A stretch of DNA of 64,000 nt from Barnesiella propionica (GTDB taxonomy: Bacteria; Bacteroidota; Bacteroidia; Bacteroidales; Barnesiellaceae): NCBI RefSeq assembly GCF_025567045.1, contig NZ_JAOQJK010000002.1:186001-250000 (forward strand). The letters are read 5' to 3'. A program made the position numbers and the translations under genes. How positions within the stretch are numbered: position 1 is the stretch's first letter; each line of letters starts with the position of its first letter. Shown here piece after piece: positions 1 through 8,728 of this stretch. The notes below the pieces were generated by a model, which saw only the letters and a program-made list of their open reading frames with translations, was not told the DNA's origin and made no database searches.

Positions 1-609
1 GTAAGTTCCCGGATTTCTTTAGAGACGATTCTCAGATACCGGCGTTTTTTCGAACCGGATTATTTCGGTCTTCCAGCTATTCTGGCATATACGGGGGTTG
101 TATACAAGCATATTGCTCCGGAAGATTTCTCTCCGGAAGATTTTCTTTATATGCAGGAACATTTGAGGATTGCTTCTGTCGGTTATGGTTTACTGAGACC
201 ATTGGATTCCATTCGTCCTTATCGTTTGGAATATGATGTGCAGCTTCCGGATTTCGATTCGGGGAGTGTCGCTGATTTTTGGAAACCGAAACTTACGAAT
301 AAATTGATAGAAGATATTCTGGCGGATGACGGAATTTTACTTAATCTTGCCAGTAAAGAAATACGGGCTGCTTTTGACTGGAAAAAACTCGATAGGGAAG
401 TAAAAATCGTGACACCGGAATTTAAAACGTGGCGGGGAGGAAAATTAAAAACAATTGTTATATATGCGAAAATGATGAGAGGACAAATGACGCGGTATGT
501 TTTGAAGAAGCGGATTCGTGTTCCGGAAGAACTTGTTGGATTCGGCTCCGAAGGATTTAATTTCAGACCTGAATTTTCGGATGATAAATCTCTGATATTT
601 ACGGTATAG
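1..609 (+). CDS. yaaA: Peroxide stress protein YaaA (DUF328), 5' truncated
   Basis: The gene enters from the left edge in frame 1 with no start visible; 202 codons remain before the TAG at 607. The translation matches the YaaA/DUF328 family along its length: an ILAYTGVVYKHIAPEDFS segment, then LRPLDSIRPYRLEYD, then FYAK-like IVIYAKMMRGQMTRYV, and a C-terminal GFGSEGFNFRPE block. YaaA is a cytosolic DNA-binding protein that limits free iron and oxidative DNA damage in E. coli; the role here is by homology. An ATG at 151 lies well inside the conserved domain and is not the true start. The full protein should be about 250 residues, so roughly 50 are missing. Confidence 0.93.
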   Translation, partial: VSSRISLETILRYRRFFEPDYFGLPAILAYTGVVYKHIAPEDFSPEDFLYMQEHLRIASVGYGLLRPLDSIRPYRLEYDVQLPDFDSGSVADFWKPKLTNKLIEDILADDGILLNLASKEIRAAFDWKKLDREVKIVTPEFKTWRGGKLKTIVIYAKMMRGQMTRYVLKKRIRVPEELVGFGSEGFNFRPEFSDDKSLIFTV

Positions 610-669
610 GATTAATATTATCCTTATCACGTTGTATGTGAAATAAGGTTCTGTTATAAAATTTATTTT

Positions 670-716
670 AAGATGAAGTCCGGTTCATAATTAATAAACC
701 GGGCTTCATCTTTTCT
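670..716. terminator. Bidirectional hairpin terminator between yaaA and the S9A peptidase
   Basis: Arms at 670-683 and 699-712 form a 14-bp stem (AAGATGAAGTCCGG with CCGGGCTTCATCTT, one G-U pair) with a 15-nt loop, flanked by T-rich DNA on the plus side and T-runs on the minus side. It sits between two convergent genes, as expected for a shared terminator. Confidence 0.8.
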
Positions 717-725
717 GGTGGTATA

Positions 726-2849
726 TTATTTAAAATCAGGTTTCATGCCCAGATTGTACATGATAAAAGAGAACATGTCAGCTTGAGCGTCAATAACCTT
801 ACTTATAGGTTTTCCTGCACCATGACCGGCTTTGGAGTCGATTCGGATAAGAGTAGGGTGAGTTCCGTTGTTCGCCGCTTGTAATGTTGCCGCAAATTTG
901 AATGAATGTGCCGGAACTACCCTGTCGTCATGGTCTCCCGTCATAACAAGAGTGGCCGGATAAGCTGTACCTTCCTTGACATTATGAAGAGGAGAATAGC
1001 CCAGTAGATATTGGAACATTTCGGGGCTGTCGTCGCTTTTACCGTAATCTGTGGCCCAGGCCCATCCGATTGTGAACCGATGATATCTCAGCATATCCAG
1101 TACCCCTACTTCGGGTACTGCCACTGCATAGAGGTCCGGTCTCTGGGTAAGACAAGCACCTACTAAAAGTCCGCCGTTCGAACCTCCGTTTATAGCCAGT
1201 TTTTTCGATGAAGTATATCCTTTGTCTACCAAATATTCCGCAGCAGCAATAAAGTCGTCGAAAACATTTTGTTTTTGCATTTTCGTTCCGGCTTTGTGCC
1301 ATTCGGCGCCATATTCGCCTCCCCCTCGCAAGTTTGCTTCCGCATATATTCCGCCTTGTTCCAGGAAAGGTATTTTCATGACCATGAAACGGGGATTCAA
1401 ATTGATGTCGAAACCTCCGTAACCATATAACAGAGCAGGGTTGTTACCATCAAGTTTAATCCCTTTTTTATAAGTAATTGTCATCGGTACTTTTGTTCCG
1501 TCTTTGCTCGTATAGAATACCTGTTCGCTCGTATAATCTTCAGGATTGAAATTCACGTCACAAGAACGGAATATTTCCGATTTATTATTTTTTACGTCAT
1601 ATTTATAAATAGTGGGAGGTAAAGTATAGGACTGGAATGAGTAAAAAGCTTCGTTATCTTTTTGTGTTCCTGAAAATCCTTCTATGGAACCTAAAGCGGG
1701 AAGTTCTATCTCCCGGGGATTAGTTCCGTCCAGATTATAACTATAGGCGTGGTCTATCGCATCTTTGATATAAGTGACCAGTAATTTGTCTCCGGCGATA
1801 CGTACGCTGCTCAATACATTGTCCGACTCAGGGATGATTTCTTTCCAGTTTTTCTTTTCCGGAGCTTTGGGATCTACGCTGATAAGTCTCCATTTGGGAG
1901 CATTATCATTGGTGAGTATAAATATATTTCCGTTCACATCATCGATAACATTATAGTCTGCATCGAACCCGCCGGATATCGTGATCCAAGGTGAACCGTG
2001 ACGTGTGAGATCTTTTATTTGAAGCGTATTTCCCGATGTAGATTCCGTTTGGGAGATGAACAGGTATTTTTCGTCATCCGATGTACCGGCATTAACATTT
2101 CGTAAAGGATGTTTTTTATCCTCGAAGATCAGTTTATCCTGCCTTTGCGGAGTACCGGCTTCATGGAAATATACTTTGTGATATTCATTTTTGCCGGAAT
2201 ATTCTTTTCCGCTTTCCGGGGCGTCATAACCGCTATAGTAAAAGCCGTTTCCCTGCCATGAAATACCCGAAAATTTTACCCATTCAAGGCGGTCTGATAA
2301 AAGTTTTCCCGAATGCAGGTCCAGCACATATATCTCGTTCCAGTCCGACCCGCTGCGGGCGATAGAGTAGGCAAGATATTTTCCGTCTTTAGAAAAAGAT
2401 ATTTGTGAAAGGGCTACTGTTCCGTCTTCCGACAAAATATTCGGATCCAATACGATGACGGGTTCGGCTCCTATACTATCCTGAACATATAGAACAGACT
2501 GATTCTGTTTACCTTCCCGTTTGAAAAAATAATATTTATCGTTCTTTTTGAAAGGTATATTATATAAAGGATAATCGGAGATATTGGTAAGTCTTTCTTT
2601 TAAAGCTTCCCTGAAAGGGATATGAGACAGATAGTCGTTGGTAACCGCGTTTTGCTGTTTTACCCATTCGGCTGTTGCTGCGGAAGTATCGTTCTCAAGC
2701 CATCGGTAAGGATCGGACACTATGTGGCCGAAAAATGTGTCACATACTTCTTCCCGGGCGGTTTCGGGATATGATAATTTAGGTGTTGTTCCGCAAGAGG
2801 TTGCCAGGATTGCCATGATGCCGGTAGATATGAATAAGTTTTTTTTCAT
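726..2849 (-). CDS. Prolyl oligopeptidase family serine peptidase (S9A), lipoprotein
   Basis: The 707-residue protein has a lipoprotein signal (MKKNLFISTG..., lipobox LATSC with Cys19), an N-terminal seven-bladed propeller region (about 30-430) and a C-terminal alpha/beta hydrolase domain. The catalytic triad is visible: Ser557 in GGSNGGLL, Asp641 or 642 in TGDHDDRVV, and His676 in KAGHGAGK. Length and motif order match bacterial prolyl endopeptidases, which cleave short peptides after proline. The lipoprotein signal suggests envelope location, so it probably trims proline-containing peptides during peptide scavenging. It is a single gene with its own promoter and is not co-transcribed with maeB upstream, which ends in a terminator. 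The exact substrate is inferred. Confidence 0.93.
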   Translation of the reverse strand: MKKNLFISTGIMAILATSCGTTPKLSYPETAREEVCDTFFGHIVSDPYRWLENDTSAATAEWVKQQNAVTNDYLSHIPFREALKERLTNISDYPLYNIPFKKNDKYYFFKREGKQNQSVLYVQDSIGAEPVIVLDPNILSEDGTVALSQISFSKDGKYLAYSIARSGSDWNEIYVLDLHSGKLLSDRLEWVKFSGISWQGNGFYYSGYDAPESGKEYSGKNEYHKVYFHEAGTPQRQDKLIFEDKKHPLRNVNAGTSDDEKYLFISQTESTSGNTLQIKDLTRHGSPWITISGGFDADYNVIDDVNGNIFILTNDNAPKWRLISVDPKAPEKKNWKEIIPESDNVLSSVRIAGDKLLVTYIKDAIDHAYSYNLDGTNPREIELPALGSIEGFSGTQKDNEAFYSFQSYTLPPTIYKYDVKNNKSEIFRSCDVNFNPEDYTSEQVFYTSKDGTKVPMTITYKKGIKLDGNNPALLYGYGGFDINLNPRFMVMKIPFLEQGGIYAEANLRGGGEYGAEWHKAGTKMQKQNVFDDFIAAAEYLVDKGYTSSKKLAINGGSNGGLLVGACLTQRPDLYAVAVPEVGVLDMLRYHRFTIGWAWATDYGKSDDSPEMFQYLLGYSPLHNVKEGTAYPATLVMTGDHDDRVVPAHSFKFAATLQAANNGTHPTLIRIDSKAGHGAGKPISKVIDAQADMFSFIMYNLGMKPDFK

Positions 2850-2883
2850 ATAATATATATGTGTGTGAATTTGTTCGTGGAGA

Positions 2884-2914
2884 CAAATTTAATCATTAAA
2901 AAGGAATAATAAAA
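2884..2914 (-). promoter_or_regulatory. Bacteroidetes-type promoter for the S9A peptidase
   Basis: On the minus strand a TTTT -33 element (2914-2911) is followed after 19 nt by TAAATTTG (2891-2884), a perfect TAnnTTTG -7 box. The predicted start is about 30 nt upstream of the ATG at 2849. The -33 element coincides with the T-run of the maeB terminator. Confidence 0.65.
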
Positions 2915-2945
2915 GAAGGCGGTAGATACAATTTCTGCCGCCTTC
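2905..2945 (-). terminator. Rho-independent terminator of maeB
   Basis: On the minus strand the 12-nt arms GAAGGCGGCAGA (2945-2934) and TCTACCGCCTTC (2926-2915) pair with one G-U and a 7-nt loop, followed by TTTTATTATT. It lies 20 nt past the maeB stop. Confidence 0.85.
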
Positions 2946-2965
2946 GAATGTATGAGGGAATATTA

Positions 2966-5269
2966 TTATTTACATTTGCATGAAGAATCGTGGTCCAGCT
3001 TCTCTTGAACGATAGCGTCCATGACAGCAACGGTCGTAAGGTTTACAATATCCCGGGTAGAACTTTCGATATCTGTAAAATGAATCGGTTTGTTCAATCC
3101 CATTTGTATAGGACCGATGGTTTCCGCCATACCCATTTCCAGTAACATTTTATAAGCTGTGTTTGCAGAACTCAGATTCGGAAATATAAGAGTGTTTACT
3201 TTCTTTCCGGCCAGTTTGTTGAACGGGTAGGTTTTGTCTCTCAATGTATTATTCAATGCGAAGTTAACCTGCATTTCTCCGTCTATAGCTAAGTCCGGGC
3301 AACTTTCCTGTATCAGGCGCACTGCTTCATGTACGCTTGCCGGACTACCTTTCTTATCGGAACCGAAATTGGAATAAGAGACCATTGCCATGACAGGTTC
3401 GTGTGCAAAGAACCTTACCGAATTTTGAGCCAGTTTAGCGATGTCAACCAGCGTTTCAGTCGTAGGATGTCGGTTAATCAGGGTGTCGGCCAGAAAGAAA
3501 GTTCCCTTTTTCGTATTCATGATATGCATGGCACCGAAATGTTTAAATCCGGGCTTGATGCCTATTACGTCTTTTGCGATTTGTATCGTGTCGGTATATT
3601 TTGAATACGTTCCTGTTATGAATGCATCCGCTTCGCCTACTTCCACCATCATCATACCGAAATAGTTGCGGTCGTACATTTTTTCTCTTGCTTCGGCAAG
3701 GGTGATACCTTCCCGTTCCCGTTTTTGAGTAAGGGTTAATGCATATCTTTCCCGTCTGTCCGCCTGATTATCATGTCTCAGGTTCACTATTTCTATATCA
3801 TCCAGGTTAACACCTATCTCTTTGGCTGTCCGGTTGATAAAGTCCGGATTACCCAATAAAACAGGAATGCATATTCCTTCTTGTTTGGCTTGTACGGCGG
3901 CCCGTAGCATATTGGCGTGGTTTGCTTCAGCAAATACGACACGTTTTGGATTTTGTGCCGCCATTTCTGAGAATCTCCGGATCATCTTATTATCACATCC
4001 CATGAGTGTTTTCAGTTTCGTTTCATACTCGCTCCAGTCCTCAATACGGTGTTGTGATACACCCGAATCTATAGCGGCTTTAGCTACTGCCGGGGCTACC
4101 GTGGTAAGCAAACGGGGATCGAGGGGTTTCGGGATGATATAATCGGGTCCGAAGCTCAGGTGCTTCATATTATATGCCGCGTTTACCACATCGGGAACCG
4201 GTAATTTCGCCAGATTGGCAATGGCATACGTAGCTGCCAGTTTCATCTCTTCATTGATAGCAGTAGCCCGGGCGTCTAAGGCGCCCCTGAAAATATATGG
4301 AAATCCCAGCACGTTGTTTATTTGGTTCGGATAATCGGAACGTCCTGTAGCGAAAATCAGATCCGGCCGCGATGCTTTGGCTTTTTCGTAAGAAATTTCG
4401 GGATTTGGATTAGCCAGGGCAAAAACAATAGGTTTGTCGTTCATGCTGCGTATCATTTCCTCTGTTAATACATCGGCTACGGACAATCCTAAAAATACGT
4501 CGGCTCCTTTTAACGCATCGGCGAGAGTATGAATGTCGGTACGTTCGGTCGCGAAGAATTTTTTAGAAGAATTCAAATCGGTCCGGCTGGTAGAAATTAC
4601 GCCCTTGCTGTCTACCATGACAATGTTTTCCTTACGTACACCAAGCATCATATATAAGCGGGTACACGAACTGGCCGATGCTCCGGCTCCGTTTACGACC
4701 AGTTTTATATCTTCTATTTTTTTATTTTGTATTTCCAGGGCATTCAGCAAACCGGCACCGGAAATGATGGCGGTCCCGTGCTGGTCATCATGCATGACCG
4801 GTATATTCAGTTCCGCTTTTAACCGGTTTTCTATTTCGAAACATTCCGGAGCTTTTATATCTTCCAGATTGATACCACCGAAGGTGGGAGATATAGCTTT
4901 AACCGCCTGTATAAATTTTTCGGGATCTTTTTCATCCACTTCGATATCGAATACATCTATGCCGGCAAATATTTTGAATAGCAAGCCTTTTCCTTCCATG
5001 ACAGGTTTCCCCGCCAGTGCTCCTATATCGCCGAGTCCCAGAACTGCAGTACCATTCGATATTACGGCTACAAGATTTCCTTTTGCCGTGTATTCGTAGG
5101 CTTTTTCCGGGTCTTTTTCTATTTCGAGACATGGTTCTGCTACTCCCGGGGAATATGCGAGGGACAGATCGAGTTGGGTACTATAGGGTTTCGTTGGAAC
5201 GACTTCTATTTTTCCAGGTTTGCCTTCGCTATGATATTTCAAGGCAATTTCTTTTAAATTTTTAGACAT
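2966..5269 (-). CDS. maeB: NADP-dependent malic enzyme fused to a phosphotransacetylase-like domain
   Basis: This 767-residue protein has the MaeB layout: a malic enzyme catalytic domain (about 1-160, with [20 protein letters not shown]), an NAD(P)-binding malic domain (about 165-410, with [15 protein letters not shown]), and a C-terminal PTA/PTB domain (about 430-755). The metal-binding [10 protein letters not shown] motif is present. It oxidatively decarboxylates malate to pyruvate, making NADPH. In E. coli MaeB the C-terminal domain is regulatory and responds to acetyl-CoA, and the same is inferred here. It is monocistronic, with a strong terminator downstream and a TACTTTTG box upstream. 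Confidence 0.96.
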   Translation of the reverse strand: MSKNLKEIALKYHSEGKPGKIEVVPTKPYSTQLDLSLAYSPGVAEPCLEIEKDPEKAYEYTAKGNLVAVISNGTAVLGLGDIGALAGKPVMEGKGLLFKIFAGIDVFDIEVDEKDPEKFIQAVKAISPTFGGINLEDIKAPECFEIENRLKAELNIPVMHDDQHGTAIISGAGLLNALEIQNKKIEDIKLVVNGAGASASSCTRLYMMLGVRKENIVMVDSKGVISTSRTDLNSSKKFFATERTDIHTLADALKGADVFLGLSVADVLTEEMIRSMNDKPIVFALANPNPEISYEKAKASRPDLIFATGRSDYPNQINNVLGFPYIFRGALDARATAINEEMKLAATYAIANLAKLPVPDVVNAAYNMKHLSFGPDYIIPKPLDPRLLTTVAPAVAKAAIDSGVSQHRIEDWSEYETKLKTLMGCDNKMIRRFSEMAAQNPKRVVFAEANHANMLRAAVQAKQEGICIPVLLGNPDFINRTAKEIGVNLDDIEIVNLRHDNQADRRERYALTLTQKREREGITLAEAREKMYDRNYFGMMMVEVGEADAFITGTYSKYTDTIQIAKDVIGIKPGFKHFGAMHIMNTKKGTFFLADTLINRHPTTETLVDIAKLAQNSVRFFAHEPVMAMVSYSNFGSDKKGSPASVHEAVRLIQESCPDLAIDGEMQVNFALNNTLRDKTYPFNKLAGKKVNTLIFPNLSSANTAYKMLLEMGMAETIGPIQMGLNKPIHFTDIESSTRDIVNLTTVAVMDAIVQEKLDHDSSCKCK

Positions 5270-5329
5270 AACCTAACATTTGTAATTTAATAAACCTTTT
5301 TCCTTAATAATTAAAAATTAATCACCATA

Positions 5330-5337
5330 CAAAAGTA
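5330..5337 (-). promoter_or_regulatory. -7 promoter box of maeB
   Basis: Minus-strand TACTTTTG fits TAnnTTTG exactly and lies about 60 nt before the maeB ATG. No good -33 TTTG is seen at 17-20 nt spacing, so only the -7 element is claimed. Confidence 0.5.
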
Positions 5338-5491
5338 ATAAATGAAATTATCATTATCGATTTTTTCTTTTGGTTTTATGAAAGTTCTATCATTCGTTTT
5401 GTTTAATTAACGTAATACACAAAAAAAATCTATGAAAACTATTTTGGTTTCCAAAGTTTTCTATACTTTTGGCAAGAATTTATTGCAAGAT

Positions 5492-6106
5492 ATGGATCAG
5501 GAACTAAAAAACAGAATTATTCAAAATGCAAGTTTGTTGTTTTTACAACACGGAATAAAGTCCGTAACGATGGATTTTATTGCTGGTCGTTTGGGTATAT
5601 CGAAACGTACTTTATACGAGGTCTTTCCCGATAAAAATACTTTAGTGATGGCCAGCCTTCAACATTGTGAAGAAGGACGTCAGGTGCTTTTTGAAGAATT
5701 GACTCGTAGCAGCCGCAATACTTTGTACCTTTTGTTGGGTTTTTATGAGGCGACACTACAATTTATGCGTAATGCGAGTCGTTCTTTTTTTACCGATTTG
5801 GAACGTTACCATCCTCAAATAGCGGAAGAATATGAAAAAGAGAAACACAGCAGCAATGAATATATTGCAGGTGTATTGACAAAAGGAATGGAAGAAGGTC
5901 TTATAAGAACCGATATAAACCCACATGTAGTGGCTGTCTTGTTGAATGCGCAGATCGAAACGTTGAAGAAATCGGACGATTTGTTTACTTCACGTTATAC
6001 CTTTACCGAGATTTTTGAAACTATATTCAAGATGTTCTTACGGGGAATTTCCACTCCCGAAGGGGTTAGACTGGTCGATGATTTTATGGAGACCCACAAA
6101 AAATAA
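5492..6106 (+). CDS. TetR/AcrR family transcriptional regulator of the RND efflux operon
   Basis: A TetR-type helix-turn-helix lies at the N terminus (SVTMDFIAGRLGISKRTLYE), followed by a divergent helical ligand domain. It ends 47 nt before the TolC-like gene on the same strand, so it probably represses the efflux operon that follows. Two starts are possible: ATG 5432 (224 residues) and ATG 5492 (204 residues, MDQELKNRII). The latter is chosen because TetR proteins normally begin just before the HTH, and because a promoter-like pair (TTTG 5443-5446, 17 nt, TACTTTTG 5464-5471) lies between the two ATGs. A weaker pair (TTTG 5369, TCGTTTTG 5394-5401) would serve the longer form. The effector is unknown. 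Confidence 0.88.
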   Translation: MDQELKNRIIQNASLLFLQHGIKSVTMDFIAGRLGISKRTLYEVFPDKNTLVMASLQHCEEGRQVLFEELTRSSRNTLYLLLGFYEATLQFMRNASRSFFTDLERYHPQIAEEYEKEKHSSNEYIAGVLTKGMEEGLIRTDINPHVVAVLLNAQIETLKKSDDLFTSRYTFTEIFETIFKMFLRGISTPEGVRLVDDFMETHKK

Positions 6107-6153
6107 AATTAATGTTAGATTATATAATGATGATTCTTTAGAAAAAAAGAAGT

Positions 6154-7614
6154 ATGAAAAGAAGATTGAACTTTAAGACGGTCGGTGCTTTACTTATTCT
6201 TTCTCTTCTCCCCGGAATTTCCAGGGCGCAGGAAACGGCGAGTCGTCCGGCTTCTCTGACTCTTGATCTGAATACAGCGATTGACATTGCGATGAGTGAG
6301 AATCCTCAGATCAAAATTGCAGATATGGATATTGAGAAAAAAGATTATTCGAAAAAAGAGACTATTGCCGGTTTATGGCCCCGTATCGATGCTTCGGGGA
6401 GTTATAGCCGTGCTTTGAAAAAGCAAAAGATGTATATGAACTCCGATGCTTTCGATGTATCTTCAATGCTCGAACCTTTAATTACAGCTCTTTGGGGACC
6501 GGAAGGTGCGGTAGCAGGAACAAAACCTCCTCAATTCAAAACACAAGAAGGTGGAGACGGTGGAATAGAAGTTGGATTGGATAATACATATTCTATGGGA
6601 TTCAATTTACAATTACCATTGGTAGCGCCTCAGTTGTGGAAAAGCGTTCAGTTATCTTCGGCCGATGTAGCGCAATCGGTTGAAGCGGCACGTTCCTCCC
6701 GTCTTTCTTTGGTAAATCAGGTACAAAAGGCTTATTACAATCTGTTATTGGCTCAGGATTCCTACGATGTTATCAAGCAAAGTTATGAAAACGCAAAGGT
6801 TAATGCCGTGGATTTCAGACACAAATATGAACAAGGAACAGCATCTGAGTATGACGTGTTGCGCGCCGAGGTTCAGGTAAGAAATTTGGAACCTTCTTTG
6901 TTACAGGCCGAGAACGGAGTGAATCTTTCCAAATTGCAACTGAAGGTATTAATGGGAGTGGATATGGAACTGGAGATAAAAGTAACTGATCAGCTTGCTG
7001 CATACGAGTCATCCATGTATGACACAACTCTTTCTATAGATACATCATTAAATAATAATACCGATTTGAGAAAACTGGATTTGCAGACCGACTATTTGAA
7101 AAAAGCGCTCGACGTACAAAAAGCTGCATGGTATCCGACCCTGTCCTTGTCTGCAGGTTATAATTGGATATCCATGTCTGACGGAGCAGTCTTCAATCAA
7201 TTTCGTTGGAATCCTTATTCAACTGTCGGCTTGACTTTATCGATACCTATTTTTCAGGGAGGGGCCCGTTATTACAAGATAAAACAAGCGAAAGCCAATG
7301 TGATACAGATGGGATGGCAGCGTGAGAATCTGGTGCGCGGATTATCTATGCAGGTGCGGAATGCTATGGACAATATCCAAAAATCGGTCAAGCAGATAGC
7401 CTCAAACAAGCAAGGAGTATTACAGGCTGAAAAAGCCTATTCAATCATGCAAAAAAGTTTTGAAATAGGTTCTGCTACCTTTATACAGGTAAATGATGCC
7501 GATCTGGCACTTACCAGTTCGAGACTTTCCTACAATCAGGCTATTTTCGATTATTTGACGGCAAAGTCCGATCTTGAATTATTATTGGGTAATACCGATG
7601 TGAAAAAGTATTAA
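6154..7614 (+). CDS. TolC family outer membrane efflux protein
   Basis: The 486-residue protein starts with a Sec signal peptide (MKRRLNFKTV...ISRAQE) and contains two outer-membrane-efflux repeats (about 35-270 and 290-485), with long helical stretches typical of the TolC periplasmic barrel, for example around 180-215 and 390-430. It would form the outer membrane exit duct for the pump encoded directly downstream. The gene order TetR, TolC, membrane fusion protein, RND pump, PG0541-like matches, from memory, the XepCAB-type locus of Porphyromonas gingivalis. The gap to the next gene is 44 nt, so one transcript is likely. Confidence 0.94.
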   Translation: MKRRLNFKTVGALLILSLLPGISRAQETASRPASLTLDLNTAIDIAMSENPQIKIADMDIEKKDYSKKETIAGLWPRIDASGSYSRALKKQKMYMNSDAFDVSSMLEPLITALWGPEGAVAGTKPPQFKTQEGGDGGIEVGLDNTYSMGFNLQLPLVAPQLWKSVQLSSADVAQSVEAARSSRLSLVNQVQKAYYNLLLAQDSYDVIKQSYENAKVNAVDFRHKYEQGTASEYDVLRAEVQVRNLEPSLLQAENGVNLSKLQLKVLMGVDMELEIKVTDQLAAYESSMYDTTLSIDTSLNNNTDLRKLDLQTDYLKKALDVQKAAWYPTLSLSAGYNWISMSDGAVFNQFRWNPYSTVGLTLSIPIFQGGARYYKIKQAKANVIQMGWQRENLVRGLSMQVRNAMDNIQKSVKQIASNKQGVLQAEKAYSIMQKSFEIGSATFIQVNDADLALTSSRLSYNQAIFDYLTAKSDLELLLGNTDVKKY

Positions 7615-7658
7615 TAGAAAGGATAAATTAAACACATGTAAAAAATAGAATATCATAT

Positions 7659-8681
7659 ATGAAACGTATTAATTATTTTACAGCAGCTATTATTGGTCCG
7701 GCTTTGTTATTAGCATCTTGTTCCGGATCGAAAGAAGATGAAAAAGCCGGACAAAAACAAGATGAGGCTACATTGATAAAGGTGGAGAATGTAAGGATTC
7801 AGCAAGTACCTCAGATTGCCGAATATACGGCTACGGTAGAGCCATATAAAAAGAACCAGATCAGTTCCTCGATGCCCAACCGTATTAAAAAAATATATGT
7901 GGAAGTCGGCGATAACGTAAGGGCAGGACAGAAACTGGTAGAGTTGGATGCTGCGAATCAGGCCCAGCAAAAATTACAGCTGGATAATCTTGAACTGGAA
8001 TACAAGAGGGTGCGTGAATTGTTTGCCGTAGGCGGTGCTTCCCAGCAACAGGTGGATCAGTTGCGTACACAGTACGAAGCAGCGAAGACGGCTTATACCA
8101 ATCTGGTGGAAAATACAATATTGGTAAGTCCGGTAAATGGAGTGGTAACAGCCCGTAATTATGATGACGGGGATATGACCGGTGCGAATCCTATCCTTAC
8201 CGTTATGCAGATACAGCCGGTTAAAGTATTGGTAAATATATCGGAAAGTGATTTTTCAAAGGTGCATGTAGGTATGCCGGTAAATATCAAACTGGATGTA
8301 TTCGGTGAGGAAGAATTTAAAGGTAAGGTTTCGCTGATCCATCCTACGATCGATGCAGCTACCCGAACATTTGTTGCCGAAATAAATATACCGAATGCCA
8401 ACAGCCGTATACGCCCGGGAATGTTTGCGCGTGTGGTACTTGATTTTGGTATAGCTAACCACGTAGTAGTTCCTGACCGCTCTATCGTAAAACGCACAGG
8501 TTCCGGCGATCGTTATGTTTATGTGTTTAAAGACGGAAAAGTTTCTTATAATAAAGTAGAACTCGGTCGCCGCATGGATGATACATATGAAGTTATATCG
8601 GGGGTTGATGATAATGCCCAGGTCGTAGTAGCCGGACAAAGTTCATTATCCGATGGAGCTTCTGTTCGGGTTGAGAAATAA
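7659..8681 (+). CDS. RND efflux periplasmic adaptor (membrane fusion protein), lipoprotein
   Basis: The 340-residue protein carries a lipoprotein signal with lipobox LLASC (MKRINYFTAA...). It then has the HlyD/AcrA architecture: a split lipoyl domain (VEVGDNVRAGQKLVELD near 85-105, and LVSPVNGVVTARNYDDGD after the hairpin), a short coiled-coil hairpin (about 105-150), a beta-barrel and a membrane-proximal domain ending in ASVRVEK. It links the inner-membrane RND pump to the TolC-like duct. It is the second structural gene of the operon, 47 nt before the pump. Substrates cannot be read from the sequence. Confidence 0.95.
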   Translation: MKRINYFTAAIIGPALLLASCSGSKEDEKAGQKQDEATLIKVENVRIQQVPQIAEYTATVEPYKKNQISSSMPNRIKKIYVEVGDNVRAGQKLVELDAANQAQQKLQLDNLELEYKRVRELFAVGGASQQQVDQLRTQYEAAKTAYTNLVENTILVSPVNGVVTARNYDDGDMTGANPILTVMQIQPVKVLVNISESDFSKVHVGMPVNIKLDVFGEEEFKGKVSLIHPTIDAATRTFVAEINIPNANSRIRPGMFARVVLDFGIANHVVVPDRSIVKRTGSGDRYVYVFKDGKVSYNKVELGRRMDDTYEVISGVDDNAQVVVAGQSSLSDGASVRVEK

Positions 8682-8728
8682 CGGCCTATTTCCGATAACT
8701 TTTTACAAACTATTAAAAAGACAATTTT

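Noticed and set aside
4533..5099. A 188-codon open frame on the plus strand
   Set aside because: It lies wholly antisense to maeB, whose minus-strand frame is strongly conserved. The antisense translation is rich in Ser, Phe and Pro with no domain.
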